This document shows, piece after piece, positions 10,842-19,656 of a stretch of DNA of 64,000 nucleotides (position 1 is its first letter; the number at the start of each line of letters is the position of its first letter). The notes under the pieces are model-generated. The model was not told where the DNA came from. It worked only from the letters and a program-made list of their open reading frames with translations, and searched no databases. The stretch comes from Streptomyces albidus (ex Kaewkla and Franco 2022) (GTDB lineage Bacteria; Actinomycetota; Actinomycetes; Streptomycetales; Streptomycetaceae). The stretch is from the NCBI RefSeq assembly GCF_013870515.1, contig NZ_JACBXA010000004.1, forward strand, positions 1-64,000, given 5' to 3'. Position numbers and translations under genes: made by a program.

Positions 10842-11902
10842 GAATCCTCCTGGACCTTCTTGCCGAAGAACGTGAAGTACAGGCCCAGCAGCCCCATGAG
10901 GACGACGGCGAGGACGAGTGCCTGGGCCGCAGCGGCGCCCACGTCGAAGCGTGCGGTGAGGAAGTCGTAGACCCGCACGGCCACCACGTCGGTGCCCGAA
11001 CCGCCCCCGGTGAGCAGGTAGACGTCGTCGAACTTGTTGAACGTCATGATGAAGCGCAGCACGCACAGCAGCGCGATGACGGGCATCAGCTGCGGAAGCA
11101 GCACGTGGCGGAAGCGCTGGGTCGGGGCGGCGCCGTCCACCTTCGCTGCCTCTTCCAGTCCGTCCGGTACCGCTTGGAGGCGGGCCAGCAGGAAGAGGAA
11201 GGCGAAGGGGAAGTAGCGCCAGGTCTCGAAGCCGATGACGGTCAGCAGAGCCAGCGGCACCTCGAAGTGCAGCCCGAGCAACGAGACTTCGTGGGACCGG
11301 CTGGAGAGGAAGGCGATCGGCTCGTCCCAGCCGAGCAGCTTGGCGCCCCACTCGTTGATGATGCCGAACTGCGGGCTGAGCGCGATCTCCCAGACGAAGG
11401 CGACGGCGACGACGGGCGCCACGTACGGAAGCAGCATCGAGCCGCGCACCAGGCCGCGGCCTCGGAAGGGCTTGCGCAGCGCGAGGGCGGCGATCAGACC
11501 GAGTGCGATCGAGCCGAGGGTCGAACCCGCCGTGTAGAGCAGGGTGGTCCACAGGCTGGTCCAGAAGCCGGGTGAGCCGAAGACGTCACGGAAGTTGTCC
11601 AGCGACCAGTTGCCCAGCAGGCCCATGCCCTGGATGTCGACGAGCCTGGCCTCCTGGAAGGCGAGCAGCACGGTCCACAGGATGGGCAGCACGACGACGA
11701 CGCCGACGACCACGACGGTGGGCGTGACGAAGGCCAGACCCGCGCGGTTCTCCCTGTCGGCCCGGGTGAGCGGGCGGCCGCGGCGGCGAAGACCGCTCTT
11801 GCGGCCGGGTCCGTGCGGGGCCGAGCCCCCTGCTCCGGGGCCGTCGCCCGGACTGGAGGCACCGTCCGGTGCGGTGTTCGCGGGTTGCTTCGCCAGGGAC
11901 AT
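10838..11902 (-). CDS. Carbohydrate ABC transporter permease (MalF type)
   Basis: A 354-residue permease starting at ATG 11902. It has a long, Pro/Gly/Arg-rich cytoplasmic N-terminus of about 55 residues, then six or so hydrophobic segments. The EAA loop reads LEEAAKVDGAAPTQRFRHVL. The open frame extends far upstream inside the solute-binding gene, but only the 11902 start gives a family-like N-terminus. It lies 56 nt after the solute-binding protein gene and overlaps the small ORF that follows. It forms a membrane heterodimer with the MalG-type permease for uptake of an unknown oligosaccharide or glycoside. Confidence 0.92.
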   Translation of the reverse strand: MSLAKQPANTAPDGASSPGDGPGAGGSAPHGPGRKSGLRRRGRPLTRADRENRAGLAFVTPTVVVVGVVVVLPILWTVLLAFQEARLVDIQGMGLLGNWSLDNFRDVFGSPGFWTSLWTTLLYTAGSTLGSIALGLIAALALRKPFRGRGLVRGSMLLPYVAPVVAVAFVWEIALSPQFGIINEWGAKLLGWDEPIAFLSSRSHEVSLLGLHFEVPLALLTVIGFETWRYFPFAFLFLLARLQAVPDGLEEAAKVDGAAPTQRFRHVLLPQLMPVIALLCVLRFIMTFNKFDDVYLLTGGGSGTDVVAVRVYDFLTARFDVGAAAAQALVLAVVLMGLLGLYFTFFGKKVQEDS

Positions 11903-11958
11903 GTCTGCGTACCTCGGGTGTGTGCGGACCTCGACTGCCGTACGTGGGAAGCGGCGCT

Positions 11959-13380
11959 TCACTCCAGTGACCGGCGCAGGGCGTCGACCTCGTCGTCCGC
12001 CTCGCGGGCGGCCTCCCGGGGCGAGGTCTGGCCGCTGGTCATGGCGGAGACCGCCTTGGGGACGGGGAGTTCGCCGTTGGTGGCGCCGACGAGGGCGCCT
12101 TCGCCCTGGGTGATGCCCCAGCGCCGCATCACGCTGATGCCGTCGGCGAGCTGGCCCAGGAACTCGTCGGGATAGATGGAGTTGAGCGGCTTGCGCACGG
12201 TCGCCTCGACGCCGAGCCGGCTGCTGCGCCAGGCGCGGATGTACTTCTCGGGGTTCTCCGGAGTGCCCTTGCGGACGGGGATCTTGCCTTCGGGCGCCAT
12301 CCCGAACCAGTCCTCGTACCCGTCGCTGAGCATGTACTCGATGAAGGCGCCGGAGGCCTTCGTCTCGGCGGTCTTCGTCATCGCCCAGGAGGTGATCTCG
12401 CCGAACTGGACCGGCTTCTCCCCATCCGGCCCCTTGAGGGCCGTGGTGATGCCGCTGTTCTCGGCGAGGAAGGCGCGGTTCTTCTTGCACTCCGGGCAGT
12501 TGGGCACGGCGTCGGCACGCTGCCCGGAGAGCTCGTCGAGCAGGAACGAGGACCACACGATCATCGGGGACCTGCCCGCGAAGTACGTGGCGCGGGTCGT
12601 GTCCACCGTCTGGGTGCCGCTTGCGCCGTGTTCGCGTGCGAGGGAGTCATACGTGGCGAAGGTGCGGCGGCAGGCGGCCGAGTCCAGCGCAACCTCGTCC
12701 TTCTCGATCATCTCGCAGCCGTTGGCGAGGGCGATGTTCTCGAAGCTCTGCTGGGTGAAGGGGTCGGCGGGGTCGGTGGCCAGCGATATGCCGTTCATGC
12801 TGCCGCGGTCGAGCTTCTTCGCGGCCCCCTCGACCGTGGCGTAGCTGTCGGGCGCGGGCAGTCCCGCCTTCTTCAGCAGGTCCTTGCGGTAGACGAGGAG
12901 TTGGAGCCACGCGTCGGAGGGGACGGTGAGCCGTGTGCCGCCGTCCGAGGTCAGCTCGAGCGCGTTGGCGTTGAAGGTGTCCGGGTCCAGGTCCTCGACG
13001 ATCTCCGCGGGGGCCTTCGTGTTGAGCAGCCCGTTGCCGTACATCTGCCAGGCCTGACCCATGGGCAACGACCCGATGACGTCCGGGAGTCTGCCGGCGG
13101 CCGCGGCAGACATGATCAGCTGCGGGAGCTGGCCCTCGTCCACGCCGACGAGCTCCACCTGCACGCCGCTCTTCTTCTCGAAGCGGGCGACCGTCTTCTT
13201 CTCCGCCGCCATCCGCGCGGGCAGGTTCTCCAGCGTCCAGACCGTGATCTTGCCGTCCGGCTTGTCCGGCCCCGTACCCGCCTTCGCGGAGCAGCCCGCC
13301 AGCAGCGCGGCGCCCAGAGTTCCGGCCAGGGCGGCCGCGGTCGCCCGCCTGGCAGCCGACCGCCGTGTCCACATCCGCAT
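11959..13380 (-). CDS. Extracellular solute-binding lipoprotein, carbohydrate ABC system
   Basis: 473 residues with a classic bacterial lipoprotein signal: arginine-rich start, hydrophobic stretch and lipobox LLAGC with the lipidated Cys at residue 30. The mature protein begins with KITVWTLENLPARM and has the overall pattern of family 1 sugar-binding proteins, including a late ITSWAMTKTAETK segment. It is the first gene of the leftward operon, so it is expressed most strongly and determines transporter specificity. Four extra cysteines occur in the mature part (around GCEMIE, AACRR and CPECKK), so disulfides are possible. The ligand cannot be deduced, but the neighbouring glycosidases suggest an alpha-linked glycoside. 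Confidence 0.93.
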   Translation of the reverse strand: MRMWTRRSAARRATAAALAGTLGAALLAGCSAKAGTGPDKPDGKITVWTLENLPARMAAEKKTVARFEKKSGVQVELVGVDEGQLPQLIMSAAAAGRLPDVIGSLPMGQAWQMYGNGLLNTKAPAEIVEDLDPDTFNANALELTSDGGTRLTVPSDAWLQLLVYRKDLLKKAGLPAPDSYATVEGAAKKLDRGSMNGISLATDPADPFTQQSFENIALANGCEMIEKDEVALDSAACRRTFATYDSLAREHGASGTQTVDTTRATYFAGRSPMIVWSSFLLDELSGQRADAVPNCPECKKNRAFLAENSGITTALKGPDGEKPVQFGEITSWAMTKTAETKASGAFIEYMLSDGYEDWFGMAPEGKIPVRKGTPENPEKYIRAWRSSRLGVEATVRKPLNSIYPDEFLGQLADGISVMRRWGITQGEGALVGATNGELPVPKAVSAMTSGQTSPREAAREADDEVDALRRSLE

Positions 13381-13433
13381 GCCTCGTCCTCACCGACTTC
13401 CGCTTTCCAGGCATGCATCCCAGCACCACTTTT

Positions 13434-13448
13434 GTCTTTTAACAAGAC
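13434..13448. promoter_or_regulatory. Palindromic operator candidate in divergent sugar promoter
   Basis: A perfect inverted repeat GTCTT-TTAAC-AAGAC lies midway between the divergent start codons at 13380 and 13517. The surrounding 30 bases are strikingly A/T-rich for this genome. ROK repressors of sugar operons commonly bind A/T-centred inverted repeats, so this is the best candidate site for the ROK protein encoded at 8616. That link is inference. Confidence 0.5.
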
Positions 13449-13516
13449 GTAACTCTCATGTACCTTCGGCTGAACCGCAGAAGCCCACGTCAGAGCCAAG
13501 CGTTTCGGAGTGCGTT

Positions 13517-14563
13517 GTGGAGCAAGTCGTCCAGTTCACCGGCCCGCGGCAGGTCGAGGTGGCCGAGCACGGCAGAGAGCCGCTGCCACCCGGCCACCTG
13601 CGCGTCCGTACGCGCTACTCGGGGATATCGGCCGGTACGGAGCTGACCGCGTACCGGGGCACGAACCCCTACCTCACCCGTACTTGGGACGCCGAGACCC
13701 GGCTCTTCCGGGAGGGCGAGGCGGGAATCGCCTATCCGGTCACCGGGTGGGGATACTCCGAGGTCGGCGAAGTCACCGAGGTCTCACCGGAGTTGACCGG
13801 CAGCCCCGGGATTCCCGCAACAGGCGACCTGGTGTGGGGGATCTGGGGTCACCGCAGTGAGGGCATCGTCCCGGCAGAGCGGATGGCCGGGCACACCCTT
13901 CCCCGCGGACTGGAGCCGCTCGCGGGCGCGTTCGCCCGCGTCGGCGCCATCGCCTTCAACGCGGTCCTCGGCGCCGACATCCATCTCGGCGAGGACGTCG
14001 CCGTGTTCGGGCAGGGCGTCATCGGCCTGCTCACCACCCGCCTCGCCCAGCTCAACGGCGCCCGCGTGACGGCCGTCGACGCCCTCGACGTACGGCTGGC
14101 CCATGCGCGGGAGCACGGCGCCCACTTCACGCTCAACGCCCGTACGGACGAAGTCGCGGAGCGGGTGCGGGAGTTCACGGAGGGCCGGGGCGCGGACGCC
14201 GCCATCGAGATCAGCGGCGCCTATCCGGCACTTCACGAGGCGCTGCGCTCGGTGGCCGTCGGCGGGCGGGTCGTCGCGTCCGGCTTCTACCAGGGAGACG
14301 GCGCGGGGCTTCGCCTCGGCGACGAATTCCACCACAACAGGGCGCAGTTGATCTGCTCGCAGATAGGCGGCGTGCCGCAGCAGCTGGCCGGGCGCTGGAG
14401 CGTGGAACGGCTGCAACAGACCTTCCTGCGGCTGGTGGCCGAGGAGGCGGTGGAGGTGCAGTCCCTGGTCAGCCACCTCGTGCCCGTCGCGGACGCCGCG
14501 CAGGCGTACGAGCTGCTGGACGAGCGCCCGTCGGACGCGCTCCAGATCGTCCTCGAATTCTGA
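13517..14563 (+). CDS. MDR-superfamily dehydrogenase lacking zinc cysteines
   Basis: A 348-residue medium-chain dehydrogenase. GTG 13517 is chosen because GGAG lies 6 nt upstream; the longer frame runs back into the divergent gene. The nucleotide-binding motif is DVAVFGQGVIGLL, and GGRVVASGFYQGDGAGL follows in the Rossmann half. The usual catalytic Cys region reads RYSGISAGTELTAYRG, with no Cys, and the four structural zinc cysteines are absent. This matches an MDR subgroup often found with Gfo/Idh and isomerase genes. It is first in the rightward operon. A role in oxidising or reducing a sugar carbonyl is inferred from context. Confidence 0.83.
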   Translation: MEQVVQFTGPRQVEVAEHGREPLPPGHLRVRTRYSGISAGTELTAYRGTNPYLTRTWDAETRLFREGEAGIAYPVTGWGYSEVGEVTEVSPELTGSPGIPATGDLVWGIWGHRSEGIVPAERMAGHTLPRGLEPLAGAFARVGAIAFNAVLGADIHLGEDVAVFGQGVIGLLTTRLAQLNGARVTAVDALDVRLAHAREHGAHFTLNARTDEVAERVREFTEGRGADAAIEISGAYPALHEALRSVAVGGRVVASGFYQGDGAGLRLGDEFHHNRAQLICSQIGGVPQQLAGRWSVERLQQTFLRLVAEEAVEVQSLVSHLVPVADAAQAYELLDERPSDALQIVLEF

Positions 14564-14620
14564 ATCGGGCGTGACCGGGCGGCGGCCCGGTCACGCCGGT
14601 TCAGAACGCATCACAGCACA

Positions 14621-14644
14621 TCAGCACCTCAGCACCTCAGCACC
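14621..14644. repeat. Three tandem copies of an 8-bp unit
   Basis: TCAGCACC is repeated three times head to tail, flanked by partial copies (CAGCACA before, TCAGCAGC after), in the 138-nt gap ahead of the isomerase gene. It is a simple repeat with no clear regulatory meaning. Confidence 0.7.
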
Positions 14645-14701
14645 TCAGCAGCACAACGCAGCGACACAGCACGAAGAGCGCACCGTGGGAAGGCACCAGC
14701 C

Positions 14702-15505
14702 ATGTTCACCATCGCCTGCCAGGAGCAACTCCTGCCGGGAGAGACCCTTCAGCAGAAGTGGGAGTTCGCTCAGGCCGCGGGCTACGACGCCGTCGAGCTG
14801 CGCGGAAAGGGCGACTTCGCCTTCCGCGAGCGGCTTCCAGAGCTCCGCGGAGCTCTGGCCGACGGCGTCGTCATGCCGACGGTCTGCGTCGACATGCTGC
14901 ACTTCTTCGGCGCCTTCGACGAGGAACTGCGGCGCGACGCCGTCGCCCAGATGAAGTCCCAGCTGTCGGTCATCGCGGAACTGGGCGGTACGGGCGCCCA
15001 GACCCCCGCCTCGTACGGCATGTTCTCGCGGAGACTGCCCCCCTTCGAACCGCCGCGGAGCGAGCAGGAGGACCGCGAGGTGCTGCTGACCGGGCTGGCC
15101 GAGATGGGTGAGCACGCGCGCCGCGAGGGCGTCACCCTCTACCTCGAACCGCTGAACCGGTACGAGGACCACATGGTCAACAGGCTCGGCCAGGCAGTGG
15201 AGTTGATACGGGAGGTCGGGCTCGACTCCGTACGCATCGGCATCGACAGCTACCACATGAACATCGAGGAGACCGGTCCGGCGGCGGCGATCCTGGACGC
15301 CGCCCCGTACATCGGGCACGCGCAGGTCAGCGACTCCAACCGCTTCCAGCCCGGTGCCGGACATCTGGACTGGCCCGCATGGCTGGCCGCGCTGGACAGC
15401 GCCGGCTACACCGGGCCGCTGGCCCTGGAGTGCAGGCTGACCGGCGACGACCCGGCCGAGGCGCTGCGCGCGGTTCCGCCCTTCCTCACCAGGTCAGCAG
15501 CGTGA
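14702..15505 (+). CDS. Sugar phosphate isomerase/epimerase (xylose isomerase-like TIM barrel)
   Basis: A 267-residue TIM-barrel protein of the AP-endonuclease-2/xylose-isomerase-like superfamily. Metal-ligand positions are visible as Glu in TLYLEPLNRYEDH, Asp/His in IGIDSYHMNIEE, His in IGHAQVSDSNRF and Glu in GPLALECRL near the C-terminus. Members include hydroxypyruvate isomerase, tagatose epimerase and inosose dehydratase. Here the adjacent MDR and Gfo/Idh oxidoreductases favour a role on a keto-sugar or inositol-type intermediate. Its stop codon overlaps the GTG start of the next gene (GTGA), so the two are translationally coupled. Confidence 0.85.
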   Translation: MFTIACQEQLLPGETLQQKWEFAQAAGYDAVELRGKGDFAFRERLPELRGALADGVVMPTVCVDMLHFFGAFDEELRRDAVAQMKSQLSVIAELGGTGAQTPASYGMFSRRLPPFEPPRSEQEDREVLLTGLAEMGEHARREGVTLYLEPLNRYEDHMVNRLGQAVELIREVGLDSVRIGIDSYHMNIEETGPAAAILDAAPYIGHAQVSDSNRFQPGAGHLDWPAWLAALDSAGYTGPLALECRLTGDDPAEALRAVPPFLTRSAA

Positions 15506-17091
15506 CCCCGGCCCCGGCCCCGTCCGCATCGGCGGCCTCGGCATCCCCGGCGACGACGGCACCGGCGTCGGCGCACGCACCAGCGTCGGCGTCGGCACCC
15601 GAGGAGGGCGGAGAGACGTCCCTGCCCGCGAACTCCCGTCTCAGCCAGGCCGCACGCCGCCGGCTGCACCGCGACGCGCGACGCGTGCTGCTCGAGAACT
15701 GGAAGGGCACTTCGACCGTCCCCTCCAACAGCCTCTATCCGCACCAGTGGAGCTGGGACTCGGCGTTCATCGCCATCGGGCTGCGCCACCTGTCCGCCTC
15801 TCGCGCGCAGCGGGAGCTGGAGACCCTGCTGGACGCGCAGTGGGACGACGGGCGGGTTCCGCACATCGTCTTCAACCCGCATGTGCCGCTCGACGCGTAC
15901 TTCCCCGGACCGGACTTCTGGCGCTCCTCATCGGCGGGCGCCGACGCCGGGGCGCCACGCGGGGTGGAGACCTCCGGCATCGTCCAGCCCCCCGTGCACG
16001 CGCTCGCAGCCTGGCTGGTGCACCGGGCCGACCCGGAGCTCTCCAGCAGGCGCGGCTTCCTCGCCAGGGTCCGTCCGAGGCTGACGGCGTGGCACCGCTA
16101 CCTCGCGGACCGTCGCGACCTGGGCGGGGGCGGACTGGCGGCCGTGGTGCATCCGTGGGAGCCGGGAATGGACAACAGCCCTTGCTGGGACGGGCCGTTG
16201 GCGCGGATCGAGCCCGCAGCCGCCGGCTCCTTCAGGCGCGCGGACCTGACGCACGGGGCGGCCGCGGACCGGCCGACCGACCTCGACTACGGGCGTTACG
16301 TGCGTCTCGCCGCCGACTACCGCGACCACGGCTACCGGGACGCGGAGGCCCCGCACGAATTCGCCGTCGAGGACCCTTCCTTCAACGCTCTGCTCATCGC
16401 CTCCGAACACGCCCTGGCCTCGATCGTCTCCGAGCTCGGCGACGACCCGGCCCCTCACCGTGAGCGCGCTGCCGCGCTCACCGCCGCACTCGTGGATCGG
16501 CTGTGGTCGCCGGAGGCGGGCCAGTTCCTGTGCCGGGACCTGCGTGCCGGCGTGGAACCCGGCGAGGACCGGAGCGGCGACGAACACCCCGGCGGGCAGC
16601 TGATGCAGGTGCGCAGCGTCGCCGGGCTGCTGCCGCTGATCGCGCCGGATCTTCCCGGTCACGTCGTCACCGCGCTGCTGGAGACGATCAGCGGCGAGCA
16701 CTTCGGGCTGGGCACGCACGTGCGGCTGGTGCCGAGCTACGACCTGCGCGGCCCCGACTTCGATCCGTACCGCTACTGGCGGGGTCCGGCGTGGTTCAAC
16801 GTCAACTGGCTGCTGGAGCAGGGCCTTCGGCGGTGCGGCGAGACCGAGCGGGCCGACGCGCTGCGCACCGACGTGCTCGTCGCGGCGGACGCGTCCCGGT
16901 TCGCCGAGTACCTCGACCCGTACACCGGAGGCGGACGGGGAACCCGTGACTTCAGCTGGACCGCGGCGCTCGCCCTCGATCTGCTGAAGGGCCGCCCCGA
17001 GATCGAATCGGGCCCGAACAGCCGCCCCGGCTATGGGAGTTCGACGACCGACCGGCCAGATCTCACCGCCGAGCACGAGGAAGGACCCTGA
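15502..17091 (+). CDS. GH63-like (MGH1-type) glycoside hydrolase
   Basis: A 529-residue enzyme beginning at GTG 15502, overlapping the previous stop. The first 35 residues are a low-complexity Ala/Pro/Ser stretch without a convincing signal peptide. The rest is an (alpha/alpha)6-barrel protein with YPHQWSWDSAFIAIGL, EPGMDNSPCWDGPL, DPSFNALLI and YRYWRGPAWFNVNWLL. These are signatures shared with mannosylglycerate or glucosylglycerate hydrolases and trehalase-like GH63 enzymes. The Asp in DNSPCWD is the probable general acid. It is followed 4 nt later by the debranching-like gene. Cytoplasmic hydrolysis of the imported glycoside is likely; the exact bond is unknown. Confidence 0.8.
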   Translation: MTPAPAPSASAASASPATTAPASAHAPASASAPEEGGETSLPANSRLSQAARRRLHRDARRVLLENWKGTSTVPSNSLYPHQWSWDSAFIAIGLRHLSASRAQRELETLLDAQWDDGRVPHIVFNPHVPLDAYFPGPDFWRSSSAGADAGAPRGVETSGIVQPPVHALAAWLVHRADPELSSRRGFLARVRPRLTAWHRYLADRRDLGGGGLAAVVHPWEPGMDNSPCWDGPLARIEPAAAGSFRRADLTHGAAADRPTDLDYGRYVRLAADYRDHGYRDAEAPHEFAVEDPSFNALLIASEHALASIVSELGDDPAPHRERAAALTAALVDRLWSPEAGQFLCRDLRAGVEPGEDRSGDEHPGGQLMQVRSVAGLLPLIAPDLPGHVVTALLETISGEHFGLGTHVRLVPSYDLRGPDFDPYRYWRGPAWFNVNWLLEQGLRRCGETERADALRTDVLVAADASRFAEYLDPYTGGGRGTRDFSWTAALALDLLKGRPEIESGPNSRPGYGSSTTDRPDLTAEHEEGP

Positions 17092-17095
17092 CCCT

Positions 17096-19099
17096 GTGAA
17101 TGCGACCGAGCACCGACTGCTCGTGCACGACGGCACCTTCGCCGTGCTGGGCCCCTCCGGCGACGTCAGCGCAGAGCACGGAGGACTTCCCGGCGCCCGG
17201 TCCGAAGGGGCGGTCCCCGAGGGCCTGTTCGTACGGGACGCCCGGCATCTGAGCCGCTGGCAGCTCACGGTCGACGGCGCCGCCCCGGCAGTCCTCGTGC
17301 CCGCGACCGACAGCACGGGGGTCGCCGTGCTGACCCCGCACGGGACGCGGGGGGAGCCGCCCGCTTACACGGTCTTCCGTGAACAGGCCGTCGTGAGCGG
17401 TGTGTTGAGCGAGCGCATCCGGCTCACCAGCAATCTCGGCCGCACCACCACGGCCCGGGTCGCTCTGACCGTCGACGCCGACTTCGCGGACCAGTTCGAG
17501 CTGCGCTCCGACCACCGCTCGTACGAGAAGCCGCACGCCGTGCGTACTCGCGAACAGCGCCCGGACGGCGTCGACTTCGCCTACCGGCGCGGCGAGTGGC
17601 ACTCCCGTACGGCGGTCACGGCCGACCCGCCGCCAGTGACCGTCGAGGAAACCGGCAGCCCCGCCCGGCAGTTGAGCTGGCTGCTCGAACTCCCGCCGCA
17701 CGGCTCCGCCGAGGTGAGCCTGCGCGTGACGGCGTACCCTCACGGCGGGCGCGAGCCCGACAAGGGTGCGGAGGCGCTCCACGAGGCCCCCCTCGCCCTG
17801 CTCGCCCGGCTCCGTGCCGAGGCGAACGGTTTCACCACGAGCCCGCCCGTCCCCTCGCCGCACAGCGACCGTCCCCAGCTGGCGCGGGCGTGCGAACAGG
17901 GGCTGACCGATCTGGCCGGTCTCCGGGTCACGGCACCCGGCCCGGACGGCGAACCGCTCCTCATCCCCGGGGCCGGCGTGCCCTGGTTCCTGACTCTCTT
18001 CGGCCGGGACTCCCTCCTCACCTCCCTCTTCGCGCTCCCCTACCGCCCGCGTCTCGCCGAGGCCACGCTGCTCGCGCTCGCCGCGACGCAGGCGACGGAG
18101 GCGGAACCCGAACGCCTCGCCCAGCCCGGGAAGATCGTGCACGAGGTACGTCACGGGGAGCTGGCCCACTTCGGGCAGGTGCCGTACGGGCGCTACTACG
18201 GCACGGTCGACTCCACCCCTCTCTTCCTGGTCCTCCTCAGCGCCCACCACGAGCAGGTGAGCGCGGGTCCGGAGCAGGACGGCACGTCGCTCGCGCGGCG
18301 TCTGGAGCCGCAGGCGCGGGCCGCCGTCAACTGGATGTTCGAGCACGGCGGCCTGGACGCGCACGGCTACCTCGCCTACCACGCGCACGAGGGCGGCCTC
18401 GCCAACCAGAACTGGAAGGACTCACCGGGCGCCGTATGCACCGCGGACGGCACGCGCCCCTCCGGAGCTGTCATGGTCGCCGAAGTGCAGGGCTACGCAT
18501 ACGACGCGCTGTGCCGCACCGCCGAACTCGCCCGTACCGTCTGGCAGGACGCGGCGTACGCGGAACGCCTGACGAAGGCGGCAGCCGCACTCCGCGAACG
18601 CTTCGCGGCCGACTTCTGGATGGAGGAGCACGGCTTCCCGCTGCTCGCCCTCGACGAGACCGGCACCCGCGCGGACATCCTCGCCTCCGACGCGGGCCAT
18701 CTGCTGTGGTCCGGCATCCTCGACCGCAGCAGGGGCGAAACGGTGGGCCGGCGGCTGCTGGAACCGGACTTCTTCTCCGGCTGGGGGGTGCGCACCGTCG
18801 CCTCGGGCCAGGGCCCTTACCACCCGCTCTCCTACCACCGGGGCAGCATCTGGCCGCACGACAACGCCGTCGTCGCCCTCGGGCTGGCACGCTACGGGCT
18901 GCGCGGCGAGGTCCGTACGCTCACCGACGGCATGACCGAGGCGGCAGCCAGGCAGGGCTATCGCCTCCCCGAGGTGCTTGCCGGCTACTCGCGCAGCGAC
19001 CACCCCGACCCCGTCCCCTACCCGCACGCCTGCTCGCCGCAGGCGTGGGCGGCGGCCACGCCGCTGGCGCTGCTGACGGCTCTGGAAGGCAGCGCTTGA
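17096..19099 (+). CDS. Glycogen debranching-type enzyme (amylo-alpha-1,6-glucosidase family)
   Basis: 667 residues starting at GTG 17096. The N-terminal beta-rich domain (about 5-220) begins LLVHDGTFAVLGPSGDV and contains GLFVRDARHLSRWQL, typical of the GDE N-terminal domain. The C-terminal (alpha/alpha)6 barrel carries PWFLTLFGRDSLLTSL, NQNWKDSPGAV and YHRGSIWPHDNAVVALGL. Proteins of this layout act on alpha-glucosides and occur in glycogen, trehalose or glycoside-degrading loci. No signal peptide is seen, so it works in the cytoplasm downstream of the importer. Its pairing with a GH63-like enzyme suggests a two-step breakdown of a branched or decorated glycoside. Confidence 0.85.
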   Translation: MNATEHRLLVHDGTFAVLGPSGDVSAEHGGLPGARSEGAVPEGLFVRDARHLSRWQLTVDGAAPAVLVPATDSTGVAVLTPHGTRGEPPAYTVFREQAVVSGVLSERIRLTSNLGRTTTARVALTVDADFADQFELRSDHRSYEKPHAVRTREQRPDGVDFAYRRGEWHSRTAVTADPPPVTVEETGSPARQLSWLLELPPHGSAEVSLRVTAYPHGGREPDKGAEALHEAPLALLARLRAEANGFTTSPPVPSPHSDRPQLARACEQGLTDLAGLRVTAPGPDGEPLLIPGAGVPWFLTLFGRDSLLTSLFALPYRPRLAEATLLALAATQATEAEPERLAQPGKIVHEVRHGELAHFGQVPYGRYYGTVDSTPLFLVLLSAHHEQVSAGPEQDGTSLARRLEPQARAAVNWMFEHGGLDAHGYLAYHAHEGGLANQNWKDSPGAVCTADGTRPSGAVMVAEVQGYAYDALCRTAELARTVWQDAAYAERLTKAAAALRERFAADFWMEEHGFPLLALDETGTRADILASDAGHLLWSGILDRSRGETVGRRLLEPDFFSGWGVRTVASGQGPYHPLSYHRGSIWPHDNAVVALGLARYGLRGEVRTLTDGMTEAAARQGYRLPEVLAGYSRSDHPDPVPYPHACSPQAWAAATPLALLTALEGSA

Positions 19100-19186
19100 C
19101 CTCAACGTGAGTTCAACTTCTAGGTTCGTCCTCGTGGACCGGCAGCGTGGCGCGTGGCCACGCATGACACGAGACGAGGGCGAACC

Positions 19187-19645
19187 ATGCAGTTCTCACA
19201 CCCCGACGCCGAACTGGCCGGTCAGCCGATCGGCTACTGGAGCTGGGCTGCGCACAAGGCCGCCGTCGGCCACATCCGGGAGGCCCTCGCCGAACGCGGC
19301 GTCAGCCAGCCTCAGTGGTGGGTGCTCGCCCAGCTCGCGGGCAGCGAGGGCGGCCGTACGCGCGAGGAGCTGGCGGACCTCCTGTCCCCCTACCTCGACG
19401 TCGGACGGCCCTTGATGGAGGCGGAGATGGACGGTGTCGTCGCCGCGGGCTGGGCGGACCAGGACGGGGCCGAGCGGCTGCGGCTGACTCCGGAGGGAGC
19501 GGCCTTCCACGCCGAACTGGCCGCGCTGCAGAGCTCGTTGCGTGCCCGGATCCACACCGGCATCCCCGACGAGGAGTACGTGCGCACCCTCAAGGTCCTC
19601 CAACGCATGATCCACAACGTCGGCGGCCGGTACCGGCACCACTGA
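19187..19645 (+). CDS. MarR family transcriptional regulator
   Basis: A 152-residue winged-helix protein. ATG 19187 has GAGG about 7 nt upstream; earlier in-frame GTG and ATG codons lack this. The DNA-binding region spans about 30-95, with QPQWWVLAQLAGSEGGRTREEL and a wing ending ADQDGAERLRLTPEGAAF. It is convergent with the alcohol dehydrogenase gene (12 nt apart) and follows the sugar operon at 88 nt, so its target is not obvious. It may regulate itself. Confidence 0.85.
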   Translation: MQFSHPDAELAGQPIGYWSWAAHKAAVGHIREALAERGVSQPQWWVLAQLAGSEGGRTREELADLLSPYLDVGRPLMEAEMDGVVAAGWADQDGAERLRLTPEGAAFHAELAALQSSLRARIHTGIPDEEYVRTLKVLQRMIHNVGGRYRHH

Positions 19646-19656
19646 TCACCCAGGGG

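Noticed and set aside
14570..14700. Possible CRISPR or VNTR array
   Set aside because: Only three 8-bp units without spacers; no cas genes anywhere in the window.
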